Assembly (NCBI GenBank): GCA_023512835.1
Contig: CM042089.1
Span: 18,294,438 to 18,358,437 of the forward strand
Source of the DNA: Taxillus chinensis
Taxonomy: Eukaryota; Streptophyta; Magnoliopsida; Santalales; Loranthaceae
DNA: 64,000 nucleotides
Reading direction: 5' to 3'
Part shown: in pieces, positions 50,438-63,264 of the stretch
Layout of the letters: each line of letters begins with the position of its first letter
How positions within the stretch are numbered: position 1 is the stretch's first letter
Notes under the pieces: model-generated
Database searches by the model: none
Seen by the model: only the letters and a program-made list of their open reading frames with translations
Told to the model about the DNA's origin: nothing
Position numbers and translations under genes: made by a program

Positions 50438-53400
50438 TCTAGGGAGGCGAGCCTTCTTTTGCTCCGATTCGGATGGGTCGGAACAGGCGGCAGTGAGCGA
50501 GGCTAATGAGGCTAAGGAAGTTGAGGCTGCTGAGGATGGGGAGTCCAAAGCCATTGTGCCCACCAATCCCCGCCCCGAAGATTACATGACGGTAACGTTC
50601 CCGCCACCAGTCTTACCTTACCCAATGGCAGAAATAAGTTCCTTTTTTTGGGTCACGTTCATGTCCGTACTGGTTTGTTTATTTCCATGCGTGAAAATGT
50701 GCGTGCTGAAAGTGTTGGTATCATAATTGTCTGTTTTTCTTTATTTTTCAAGTAGATTTCCAGTGATGCTTACATCCAGTTAGTGATATTTGAAATTTTT
50801 TCCTTAAAATCATGTGATTTGGTTGGGTGAGATTGACAATTTGGTTTCATTTTCATTCCTGAAACAATGCCGTTCTGTTATCCGAAGAAAAATTTGACCA
50901 AGATAAAACAAAGGTTTTTTTTAAGGCAATTAGTCTTCATGGCAACCTCTATTTTCTTTAAATGTAAAATCTATATGAATGTATGCAGCAGATTGGTTGC
51001 TGTATCTGCATTTATTGAAGATTCACATTCATGAATTGGAGGTACTACCAGTGGCATTTTAATCTTTCATGGCTATAAATTCTTTTTATCTTTATCTTTT
51101 TTTTTTCCTTTTCTTTGCTTTCTATGTTGCAATGAGGTCCTTTTGCTTGGATTTTCCAGATTACTGGCAGCAGCTTTGTTTTCACAGTTTTGATGTCTTG
51201 TTTTGATTTTTGTTTTAGGCATCTAGAGATTTACCTGAGTGGTTCCCAGGATTAACTGCTTTCCTGTAAATTATTTCTATTGCTTAAATTAACATCTTTT
51301 TCCTGTTCAGGTTTTAGCATTACCTTTGCCACATAGACCACTGTTTCCAGGTTTCTACATGCCCATATATGTCAAGGTATGCAGCTTAAGTCTTAACAAT
51401 TCATTACCAAATACTATAGTTGGTTCTTGTTATCAAAGTTCACATTTTTTTTATTTAACACAAAAGATAGGCATCAGTTGTCAGTTCCTGTTATTGCTGG
51501 TTGCTCGTTTTGAGCTGATTGTTTTCTTTGAGTTTTGCTCGGATTGAATTATTGTACTTTGTTCCCTTGTGCACTTTGTGTGCTTGGTTTTTAATAAATT
51601 CTTTTATCTACTAAAAAAAAAAGAGATAGGCATCTTACTATTAAAGTGAAAATAAGCCACTATATAAATTGGCAGTCACCATTACCAAATCCAAACTTGG
51701 TGTTTAAACATACAACTGGAAAAATTCTGCATCTTTGCTTTATGCTTTCTGTTTTCCTATTTATTCCTTTTCCCCACTGTACATTTTTCACATTCACCAA
51801 CATATTTAGTAAGGTTATGTGAAATGTCAACAGTATATTGCTTTGCATGAAATTTCATTGTTTTTTGAGTACTATTTTTTCCTACAAGCCACTTCTTGTA
51901 GAATACACTTTTTTATTGTGTTTCTGTTACTTAAAGCATTTTGTTCCCTCTGCAGGATCCTAAACTCTTGGCAGCTCTAGTAGAAAGTCGAAAACGACAA
52001 GCACCATATGCTGGCGCTTTTCTTTTAAAGGATGAACCTGGGGCAGATCCTGGTCCAGTGGCTGGTTCTGAATCAGATAAGAGTTATCATGACATCAAAG
52101 GAAATGAGTTATTTAATCGACTTCATGAAGTTGGTACATTAGCTCAGGTATCTCAATTAAAAATTTCATGAATTTTTGGCTTGATTGACATGCAATAGCA
52201 AAATATTATCTATCCATAGACTCTGATCAGAGATTTATTGTTATAATCAGATTTCAAGCATACAAGGTGATCAGGTTGTTCTTATTGGGCATAGGCGACT
52301 TCGAATAACAAAGATGGTGAGTAAGAAGGATGCAAAACTACTAGATTTCAACTTGATATGTTGATAAATAATATTTCTTCATTAAACTTTAATAATTTAT
52401 ATTTGTTGATAAGGGATACTGTTTGTATATATATATTTTTTAAAAATTATATGCATTTGTGGCATTTTGATGATGCAGTGGAACAATTTGTGGCCTTTGT
52501 ATTTATAGCAAACAGTCAATTTATTTGTATTATTACTGTTGTTTTCCTAATGACAGACCGTTTTAACATTTCTTTGCTGTTGATTAGATAGATTGATGTC
52601 TCTATTTTTTTGTGTACAGGCCAGTGACGACCCCTTAACTGTTAAAGTTGATCACCTCAAGGCATGCTATTAATCTTTTTCTTGACTCAAAATTCTTTCT
52701 AAAATGGAAGGATTTATAACATTGGCTTCTTTTATGATGATGCAGGAAAAACCATATGATAAAGATGATGATGTTATAAAAGCAACATCTTTTGAGGTTA
52801 TCTCAACCCTAAGAGATGTTTTAAAAACAAGTTCTCTTTGGAGAGATCATGTTCAGACTTATACCCAAGTATGGTTTCTTTTTTTCTTCTGTCCATACTT
52901 GTAACTCGTTCTATATCTTACCTTGATAACTTTCTTTGAAACAGTTTTATCTCTTAATCTACTTTTTCACTCACTTCTATTGATATTGGCCTATTGCTTT
53001 GCTGGGAATTTTATGTTGCACCTTCTCAATTACCATTTTCCTTATTTGCTTATTTATTGCCACGCTTGCAGCATGTTGGTGATTTTAATTACCCAAGGTT
53101 AGCAGATTTTGGGGCTGCTATATCAGGTGCAAACAAGTCACAGTGCCAGGAAGTTCTTGAAGAACTAGATGTAAGCACATGAAATTTCTACAGCATTTGA
53201 CAGTTGAATAGAATCTGTCTTTTTTGATGATGTTTTGGAATAGCCTTTAGTTTTTTCTATATTGACCCATTTGCTTCAAATTAAAAATTATTCTATAGTA
53301 TAATAACATGCACTTGGGTATTGAGAAAAGTTGCTGGGGAAAATAATAAATGAAAGTCCTTATGGGTTGAAAGTCCTTACAATGTTGATCTGTGAAGAAG

Positions 53401-56400
53401 AATAAAAGATGCCATCTACTAAGCACAGGTTATGTGTGTAATAGAATAGCCATTCTTTCAAATTGTACCTGCTCTAATGATACGTGTGTAAATGACATGG
53501 TTATACATATATTAAGCATTATGGTTGGGGTTGACATTTGCAACTGTGAAGAATGCCCTGAATGGCACAGGAACTTATGCATTCTTCACAATTTCTGGAA
53601 AGTGGTACGGCAATATGTAGGGAAAATTTTGGATTAGTTTGGTCTAGGTTCTTAATGTGTTGAACATGTGGAGAAATAGAGCCAATTGTTGGCCCAGTTT
53701 ATGTGTTGGGTCTTGTTATTCCTGTAGAGTAGATGAGTGTTTTCCTACTTACAGTGTGTAATGCCAATGTCCTTTTTTGTGATAACTAATTCGTAATTTT
53801 TGGTTTCCATTTATAGTTTGAAAAATAAAAAATCAGTTTAGGGGACCCAAGGAAGTAGGCACCTCCTAAGTGAGCTTGGAAACACTGCACTTTTTTGGAA
53901 ACTACCCAAATAACAGCAAGCTGCTACATTTAATCACCTGAGGTCATAAATATTTTCCAATTTAGGAGCTGTCAGAGGAAAGCTCCTTTGGTCAAGTTTT
54001 GCCTTTTTTGTAATGTTTATATTGTTTAAATGTTTTTGGGAAAGGCCCAGTATTGGTTAGCATGAGTTTATTCCTACCTCCCTTGATTATCACGCAAACG
54101 ACAGCTGATAGTGTTGTGAGCCTTGGTATGCGTTGTGCGTCCTCAACTTGATAGCCTACAGTTTTAATAGAGTGAGTCATTCACATGCTATCAAAGTCAT
54201 AATTGCTATAAGTCATTGGTTAATTCTTTATGGCGAGGGATAAACACACCCACAAAAAGCTAAATACACCCACACATTACTAAAATACCTTAAAAAAGAT
54301 TTTTTTTTAATGTATGAGTATTGATATTAAAACATAAATCAAATGTGCGAATAATGATATTAGCTAGGAGTTAAGTTTATCTTGCAACTCAACATGTAAT
54401 GTTTTGCCTCAGGTATACAAACGATTGAAACTTACTTTAGAATTAGTAAAGAAAGAAATTGAGATCAGCAAGATTCAGGTAAGTCATCTACCTTTCCCCT
54501 ATGAGACATTTGTTTAAAATAATTATAAATGAGATGCCATTTTATCTGTCACTCTGGTTTCTTTTAGGAATCAATAGCAAAGGCAATTGAAGAAAAGATT
54601 AGTGGTGAGCAGCGCCGATATTTATTGAATGAGCAATTAAAGGCCATAAAGAAGGTATATTAATCTGTTATTAGTCAAATTGTTATTAATATTTAATTGT
54701 ATTATTACATGAATCATTATTAATATTTAATTGTTTATATAACCATTGTGCCTTTATTATAAATTCCATTCCTCATTTGGCTCCTAGATTGGTTCATTTT
54801 TCTTAAAAATTACAATAATTCCATATCCTTGGTGTAGGAACTTGGATTGGAAACAGATGACAAAACAGCACTTTCTGGTTAGTTGTTTTTCAAATTAGAT
54901 AAGTTTAGGAATCTGGGTGTCTGGTGTAAGATTTAATTATAGGGATGTTAGACATGACACATTTTTATTTATTTGAGGATTAAAGAAGATGAGGCATGCC
55001 TGATCTGATGACAAACATTGTTCATTTCTAATTGATTTGCATTATCATTATTAAATATGTTCCTTTGCTTCAGCAAAATTTAGAGAGAGACTGGAACCAA
55101 ACAAAGAGAAAATCCCTGCTCATGTTCTGCAAGTGATAGAAGAAGAACTTACTAAATTGCAGCTGTTAGAAGCCAGTTCAAGTGAATTTAATGTAACTCG
55201 TAACTATCTTGATTGGCTGACAGCATTGCCATGGGGGAATTATAGGTCTCTATAAACTTTTTGTTTCGCCTCTCGTTCTAATTTTACTTTTTTCAATGTT
55301 TAATTTATTTTGGTGTTCCTCCCTTTTAGCTTTATACCTTTGAGTTTATCTATTTGCATTGCTTAATGATAATTCTAGCTTTGGGTTTGGGAATTATAAT
55401 TGAATATATATGCTTGTATTGTACTTATTTCTTCCTTTCTTTATAAAAATTGCAGTGATGAGAATTTTGATGTCATACGTGCACAAAAAATTCTTGATGA
55501 AGACCATTATGGTTTAACTGATGTTAAGGAAAGGATACTGGAGTTCATAGCTGTGGGGAAACTCAGAGGAACTTCACAAGGTTGTGGAAGATTTCATTTG
55601 ATTTCCTTTTCCTACCCCAGAGGAGCTTATTATAAAAAAACTTAACATCAATGCCATATTTGAATAATTATAGAATTCAATTAAAATATATAATTTAGCT
55701 TCCCAAATTTGCTATTTATTACATTAACTTTCACCATTTATTCTTATATTATTTTATAGAGAGATGTGATGCTGTTTTCTGAGTCAAACTAAATATCGGA
55801 TTGTTTGTTCTTATTGCAGGAAAAATCATCTGTTTCTCAGGTCCACCTGGTGTGGGTAAAACCAGCATTGGTCGATCAATTGCGCGTGCCTTGAATCGCA
55901 AATTTTACCGATTTTCAGTGGGAGGTTTAGCTGATGTTGCAGAAATAAAGGCAATTGGAAATTCTATGTCCACGGGAATTTATTAGGTGGCTTTGCACTT
56001 GTTATGCATTTAACTTTTAATGTGACTTTCAGGGACATAGGCGAACTTACATTGGTGCAATGCCGGGAAAGATTGTTCAGTGCCTGAAAAGTGTGGGCAC
56101 TGCTAATCCTCTTGTTTTAATTGATGAGATTGACAAGGTATTATTTTTCTTGTTTACATGATTATTTTTTGTTCTCGTTGTGCATGTTATCTTTAGCTGG
56201 ATATTGGGAATATTTTTTTTCACTATTTCGTGAATTGTACTTGTTTATTTTCATGATATTTACCTGATCTTGCAATTTTAAATTTTATTTTCTGGCAGCT
56301 GGGAAGGGGACATGCTGGTGATCCTGCTAGTGCGATGTTGGAGCTTCTTGATCCAGAGCAAAACGCCAATTTTCTAGACCACTACCTTGATGTTTCAATT

Positions 56401-59345
56401 GACTTATCAAAGGTTAGTTATTGTGAAAATTTCTTAATTATGGGCTTGCAGCCTGCATCTTTTCCCACTTTTTGTTGTGTTTAGGCGTGTGTGCTAACTT
56501 CTGTCGAGTAACATAGCTTATAGTACTTCATTGTAAATTTGAGAAGACATGACTATCAGTCTATCATTTCCTCTCATATGGTTCCACATAAAAATGGAGG
56601 TTAACAAAATCTGTTTTTTTTAATCACTGGAAAAGGTTTATTTGCTGAGTTTCATGTGGTTTTTTAGCATGAGGGCCCCTGATGTGCAAGCCCTTTCAGT
56701 ATTTTGTGAGGACTGAGGTTTTGTGAATTCATAGAGCCATAGATTTTTCTTTATATTTCTTCCCATTGAGTAAATGAACTATTTCCATTGAACCTTTGGA
56801 GTTTATCATGACTTTTGCAGGTTCTGTTTGTTTGCACAGCGAATGTTATTGAGATGATACCCAATCCACTCTTGGACAGAATGGAGATAATCTCCATTGC
56901 TGGGTACATCACTGATGAGAAAATGCATATTGCCAGAGATTACTTGGAGAAGAGTACGAGGGACACTTGTGGAATCAAGCCTGAACAGGTGTCTATTTCT
57001 TCTCTTCCTTCATTAGACTACTCACTAAGAAGAAAAGTTTGTAAGAGGAGCAGCCACTTTCCAACCAAATTTTTAAGTTTAGAAATTTAAATTACTTTTA
57101 GCTTTTTTATATAAATATACGTCATAATAGACTTTTTAAATATTTTTTATGTTATTAAAATAATATTTTATACTATTAATTTTATTACTTGAAAAATGCA
57201 AAGGAGAAAAAATAGACGAGAGAAAAAAAGATAAATAAATATTTTAATAATTATAGGGAGTAAATAATGTTTCTAATGTATTGAAAAATATTATACAAAC
57301 TCAATAAAAAAGATTAAATATAAGACTTTATTATGAGGGTCATTTTATTATTTTTTTTTACTTTTTTTTCTCATTAATGAAAGGAAATAAACTCATATAA
57401 GAAATCTGTTGGTAGCATTTTTAAGTATATGCTAATAAATTTTGCCTAGATTTATACTATTATATAGTTTCTTTTAAAAAATAATACATATTCATGTATT
57501 GGGAGTTTGAATTTTTCTATGGTCACGGATATTGAGAGTTTTTCTTTTTTTCATATTAATAATAACTCTCCACCTTGAGTATGAGTTTCAATTTCAGAAA
57601 TGTGCATGTATTTTGCTGATTTCTGTCAATATTATTTGATTTTTGCCAATTCTTTCCAGGTGGAGGTGGCTGATGCTGCTCTTTTAGGTCTGATTGAAAA
57701 TTACTGTCGTGAAGCTGGAGTAAGGAATCTTCAAAAGCACATTGAGAAAATTTACCGCAAGGTTCTTCCATGATTTATTAATGGATTTCAGCTTTCAGTT
57801 TTCTGCAAATGATCCACCCTAGTTCATTTTTTGAATATTTTCTATATTTGCCTGAAGTTTAATGGGTAACATTGAATGAATTTCCTTTTAGATCGCTCTG
57901 CAACTAGTACGACGAGGATTAATAAATGAGACTCCAGTAAATGCGGCTGTAGAGCCCTCTGATGTTCCAGCTCCATGTGTTAGTGAATCCGCTATAACTG
58001 AGACTGAAGCGGAAACAGTGGAGAGTCACGAGGGAGCTTCGGTAAGCTCAGCAGAAGTTGACTCAGTAGAGGCACATACAGCTGCTACTGATGGTAAGGT
58101 ATGGAAATTTTTTTATTTTTTTATTTATATGGATTGACCATCCAGATTCCAGAGTGAACATTTATCAGATTCCTGTCTTCCTAAAGTATTTTCCTATCCT
58201 GTAATTGCGGTTTTCCAATTTTTAGATCTTTCCCCCCTGATCGTGAGAAACTTCTGCTTTTCTACTCCGTGATGCTTTGATAGGAACTTGGAAAGAAGTT
58301 GAGAAAGAAAGGAACCCTCTTCTATTTGTTTGCTGTCCATTCACAAATTTCTTTCTTATCCAAACTGATCGTTAAACAATTTCTTAAAAGTTGTTTGTCT
58401 ACACAGTAGTCTGTATCTCCCCATAGTCATAGACATTACTCGTGTGCTAGGTTAGTATTGAAAATAAATTATTTGCTGTGTCGAATTGGTACTTAATTTT
58501 ATACACATGGGTTGATTGACAGAATAAAGTAAAAGCTGACAAAGTTCAAGAAAGTGATGCTGCTGAGACACCAGTGAAAGTGTTGATTGACATAAACAAT
58601 TTGTCAGATTTTGTTGGTAAACCTGTTTTCCATGCTGAGCGCATCTATGACCAGACTCCAGTTGGAGTTGTCATGGGTCTTGCTTGGACCGCCATGGGTG
58701 GTTCCACTTTGTACATTGAGACAACCCACATTGAAGAAGGGGAGGGTAAAGGAGCCCTTAATGTGACCGGGCAACTTGGAGATGTCATGAAAGAAAGTGC
58801 ACAGATTGCTCATACGGTTTCTAGAGGAATATTGCTTGAAAAAGAGCCGGATAACCATTTCTTTGCCAATTCAAAGCTCCATCTACATGTTCCAGCCGGG
58901 GCCACCCCGAAGGATGGGCCCAGTGCTGGTTGCACTATGATAACATCCTTACTATCCCTTGCCATGAAGAAGCCTGTCAAGAAGGACCTAGCAATGACTG
59001 GGGAAGTCACATTAACTGGGAGAATCCTTCCTATTGGCGGGGTATGTAACTGATCTTTCTTACCCAACTCCCAAATATGTGAATCTGTCTAAATGGTTTG
59101 TGGTTCTTGCTCCTATTATTCATCTTAAAGTTCTCATAGAGGCTTGTCTCCTGCAAAATCAGGTCAAGGAGAAAACCATAGCAGCCAGGAGGAGTGATGT
59201 GAAGACCTTGATTTTTCCCTCGGCTAATAGGCGGGATTTTGATGAGCTTGCTGAAAACGTCAGAGAAGGTCTTGAGGTTCACTTTGTGGATAGATATAGT
59301 CAGATATATGATTTGGCTTTCATGGAAGGTCAGAAAGAAAATTAA
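50283..59345 (+). CDS. LON1: Lon protease, mitochondrial, ATP-dependent
   Basis: Twenty exons join in frame to 971 aa: 50283-50591, 51311-51376, 51956-52147, 52251-52316, 52620-52661, 52746-52868, 53072-53170, 54413-54478, 54568-54654, 54838-54877, 55074-55245, 55456-55580, 55820-55950, 56033-56137, 56299-56412, 56821-56988, 57660-57761, 57892-58098, 58523-59041, 59163-59345. The Arg/Ser-rich N-terminus (residues 1-60, [12 protein letters not shown]) fits a mitochondrial presequence. The LON N-domain starts near residue 104 ([13 protein letters not shown]). The AAA+ core has Walker [10 protein letters not shown] (470-478), Walker B LVLIDE with D537 and E538, sensor N587 and Arg finger R599. 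The peptidase has catalytic Ser872 in DGPSAG and Lys915 in GGVKEK. It degrades damaged matrix proteins. An acidic linker (about 690-755) is variable in the family. Introns 5 and 13 start with GC. All catalytic residues are present. Confidence 0.96.
51476..51623 (+). mobile_element. 5'-truncated L1-type LINE tail in Lon intron 2
   Basis: An insert of 148 bp ends in TAATAAATTCTTTTATCTAC plus an A10 tract, the usual end of plant L1 elements. It is flanked by a perfect 11-bp duplication AGATAGGCATC (51465-51475 and 51624-51634), the mark of target-primed reverse transcription. Confidence 0.88.
57070..57440. mobile_element. MITE-like sequence related to the 24.2 kb element, in Lon intron 16
   Basis: The segment shares ATTAAAATAATATTT, GTATTGAAAAATATTATACAAAC and ATTAAATATAAGACTTAT with the MITE at 24160-24531 in the same order, though diverged and with poorly kept ends. 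It accounts for much of the 671-bp intron between exons 16 and 17. Confidence 0.55.
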
Positions 59346-61800
59346 CCGTGTTAAGTCCAGTATTTATGGGTGATTCTTTCTTGGTGGCCCTCTCCAACAC
59401 GAGTTGAGTCCCCATGTAGTTTTCCTATGAGTTTTCCCAGCACGAGAAAAGAAGCAATTTATTTCTATTGGTCCTCGAATAATACTTTCTTTTATATATA
59501 TACTATTACGAACTCTTTCTCAAAGAAAAAACAAAATATTTGTAAAAGAGAGTTCAACAATTTGTATCAACTTTAACTATTTTATTGTATTTTAAAAATT
59601 TTCCCCTGGTGTATGGACAGGAATAAAAGAGAGCATTGAGGAGTTTGGAAAATAAATATTATATGTATATTTCAAATAGAATAAATAGAGTGTAGAAGTA
59701 AATTTTAAATTTAATTATTCCAAATTTTATTTGTTAAATAATACTTTAGTATTAGTTTGTTATTAAATTTTATTAATTTTAAATATTATTGTAAATATTA
59801 TATAATTTTGTATATTATTATTTATTATTTTGGAAATGCTTTAGTAAATATTTTATTATCCTTTATTATTAAATTTAATATTATTTAGCACTGCAAGTAT
59901 TTATCCATACAAAAGGAGGAAAATAGAGAATAATAATAATAACAACAAGAGTAACAATCAGAAGGAAATCACGTATTCGTGGGTTATTTACACGGGTTAA
60001 TGTGACTTTCTGTCATTTCAATTTTGTATCTCACTAATTTAATTTTTCATTTGTAAGTAATTGTATAAACCATTGAGGTTGTTGCAGGTTTGCCTGCGGC
60101 ATGTCTCAATGTATTAACTGTTGTTCTCCCCAAAAGTTACTCCTTTTCGCATCTTCGTTGGCTTGGCCAAATGAGGTGATGAGTTAAATTTGAAGTAGTT
60201 TGAGTTAAAATTTTATCATATTGAATTGACCAAATTTAAAAGATTTTAGACTTTTGCTGTTGTTCAAAGCTAAATAATAAACAGATCATTTCTCACTCAA
60301 ATGTGGTGATTGAATAATAATGTCTTAATGAGGCTTGTCTTAATGTTAGCTTATTTATATGTTTGAAATAGTGTGAATTATAATAAAAAAAACACTCGGA
60401 ATAATTTAATAATAATTTTTATTATATAGAGACACAATGCCTAATCCATAGGGGTGATTGAATTTAGATAAAATAGGGCATATTTTAGCTAAAAAAAATA
60501 TTTTAATAAATTTAAAAGTTGGCCACTATGGACTCTCTACTGCTATAATGAGGTTCTATAGACTCAAAACTTACAGGAAGTTGGATATGATTTAATTTGT
60601 CCCATGCCTCTTTAGGAGACTTTAAATTTAGCAAGATAAACCATAACACACAAGGTTCTTCATTTTCATCCTCTTGGAGCTTATGTGTTTTTAATTACTT
60701 CTTCGTTATCTTCTGATCTTCTAACGATGAGTGTATTTTATGGAATAACCTAACAATGAGTGTATTTTCTGATCAATGAGTGAATTGTATTAAATAAAAA
60801 AATAAAAAACAAGAATGGACGAATAATCCTACATAATTTTTTAAAAACTTATTAGTCACAATGAAACTTTTGTATTTAGATGAAATCACAGGAAAAAAAA
60901 GTTAAATATTTTTACGTACAGGTGAGTGGTCATAATAATTTACTATAACAACCTATCTCTATTGACATCTTGATACAATGCACCTCGCTTCTTAACTAAT
61001 TTGAATCCTATATTTGGTAGGCCTCAAGTAAACAATTTGTGTAATTGTGTTTGCATGAATTTTCATAAATTAAATCGGTAAAAGCTACTAACCCACCAAA
61101 AAGTCAAGCAAAAAGCTAAATAAAAAGCGGTAACTTGCAAATTAACACAATTTGCAACAACCAATAACTAGGCTTTTACTAGCATGTCAATCATAATCTT
61201 CTATTTAAAATTATTATGAGAGCCTGTATATATATATAATTAATAAATTCATGAATATTATGATGAAATTATTTTGAAAATATTTTAGTTCATATCAAAT
61301 ATATATATGTTTAATAAAGAATATGTATGTTGGGGTTATATTTTTCTTAATTATTAAATATGTAAGTTTATATGAATGTATAGTAAGTTTATGATAGAAA
61401 ATATTTAAAATGAGAATATTTGATATGTGATTAAAGTAGCTATAATTACAAATAAAACGAGAGAGAATCATTTATAAAAATTTTGAGGGGAGAAAAAATG
61501 ACTTAAAAAGTGATAATAAAAATTTTAAAATTATTAAATTTATAACAAAGCATGATAATTAATAGAAATATTTAAAAGAAATTCATATTTTGAATTAAAT
61601 ATAAGGGTTTTATTTGACTTATTCATATTGTTAATTTTATTTTATTAGACTGATTGATTTTGTTTTATTAAATTTGATAATTAAAAGTTAAACTTATCAT
61701 TTGTTTGATTAGATTACAGGGGGACAACATGATATATTTGTTCATTTTTGGGTATTAACTGCGAAACAATGTATGTATCATTACTGATAAATAAATCGAT
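59346..61800. other. 3' flank of the Lon gene and intergenic DNA
   Basis: About the first 250 bp are likely 3' UTR; the rest is AT-rich. Around 60520-60720 the minus strand, read across stops, gives LNLKSPKEAWDKLNHIQ, which resembles the gag region of Copia elements (the KEAWD motif); this is a weak assignment. No gene was seen elsewhere. Confidence 0.4.
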
Positions 61801-61886
61801 CTCCCACCACCACCACCACACCACCACGAGAATCAAAACAACATCGGCCTTGCAGCGTTGGGTCTTGCTGCAACTCCCCAGTAGCC
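61801..61886 (+). promoter_or_regulatory. Probable 5' leader of the pseudouridine synthase gene with a (CAC)n tract
   Basis: An imperfect CAC triplet repeat (61805-61827) lies 60 bp before the ATG in GC-richer sequence, marking the switch from intergenic to transcribed DNA. Confidence 0.4.
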
Positions 61887-63264
61887 ATGTCGCGTCAAAC
61901 CCAACAACGCCCGAAATCGAATGACCCCAAAAACCCTAGCCCCTCTCCATCGACATGGAATTACCCGAAGCCCTTAACTCCGCCGCCATCGGCGGGCCTC
62001 TCCAAGCAAGTTGAGGTGAGCAGAGCCATGTCCGCGTCTTCGAGGTCGACCCTCTTCTCTCTTTCCCCTACCGACGTGCTCTTCCACGACGACTGGCTCG
62101 TCGCTGTCAACAAGCCTCCGGGGGTCTACTGCGAGTCCGTCTTGGATTCCATCCCTACACTCCTCCTTCACAGCGGTCAGTGAGCCACCGCGCTCCTCTC
62201 TCTCTCTCTCTCTCTCTCTCTACCCACAGATAACATTGGTTTTCGGGTTTTAAAGTTGCTTCAAATTCAATTCGTCAAACCCTTAAGTGTTTTTTAAAAT
62301 TGGGATTCTATGGTTTTCACTGCTGATTGAGTGTTTGGTTAATTGGTTTAGTTGTGTTAGCCGCCACATTTGGGGATTCCTGGAGGCTTTATTACCATGA
62401 TGTGGGATGCGGATTTTGAGATTGAGCTTCAATTATTCCATCTTTGGTCACTAATTGATTATGATAGATTGGTTGTATTTCAGTGGAGCCATCAACACAA
62501 TGTGCAAAGCATTGGTTTTGGTTTAAAATTAATTATGTGTAGAAAGAAAGAAATAAAAGAGAGTGTTTGTTGAGTTCCATATACGTATCTATCTCTCAGG
62601 GTCTGAACACAACCAGCAGCTGGAGCTTCATCTTGCCAATCGGCTTGACCGTGACACGAGCGGTGTAATGGTGATAACCAAGTCCCACAAGGCAGCAGCT
62701 AAGATGGTTAGGGCCTTCACCCAACACAAGGTTGCTAAAACATATATTGCTCTCTGTGTCGGGTCATGCCCCAAATGGGGAAGAATTGCCATCAAATCAG
62801 GCCATGGCAGATCCAAGTTTGGAGCTTGGCGCGTCTATGCTGCATCAGATGCAGGTAGGTCATTGCCGGGTGGTTCCATAGTTAGAGAAATGGAAACGTT
62901 ATTTGAAGTACTATCAGTAGATGGAAAACCATCACATTCACAGCCAAGGGGAGATGAGGGTAAATTGGTAGCTGTTGAAGAAAGGGCAATTATGGATGTT
63001 GCTGAGAAGAAGCATGAGATCCTGGTTAGAGCATCCCCCCAGAGTGGTAGAACACATCAAATTCGTTTGCACTGTCAGTATCTTGGAATTCCAATAAGAG
63101 GGGATGTGAAGTATGAGGGTGTCCATGAATGGAAGGGAAAATTCTATGATGGCCATGAGCTTCATGCTGAAAACTTGTCACTTGAGCACCCTGTGACTGG
63201 GCTTCCGCTAGCCCTTTCTGCACCTCTGCCACTGTGGGCAAACCAGGCATTGCAGGCAACATAA
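61887..63264 (+). CDS. RNA pseudouridine synthase 1-like (RluA family)
   Basis: Two exons, 61887-62175 and 62600-63264, join in frame to 317 aa. The fold begins near residue 60 (VLFHDDWLVAVNKPPGV). The catalytic motif HLANRLDRDTSGV places the active Asp at 113, and the third family motif QSGRTHQIRLHC lies at 244-255, followed by YLGIPIRGDVKYEG. Enzymes of this family isomerise uridine to pseudouridine in RNA; the plant RNA pseudouridine synthase 1 group has an unsettled target. Residues 1-50 are Pro/Ser-rich and unlike the core; targeting is unclear. Met48 is a possible alternative start. The intron carries a CT microsatellite (62196-62221). All catalytic motifs are intact. Confidence 0.93.
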
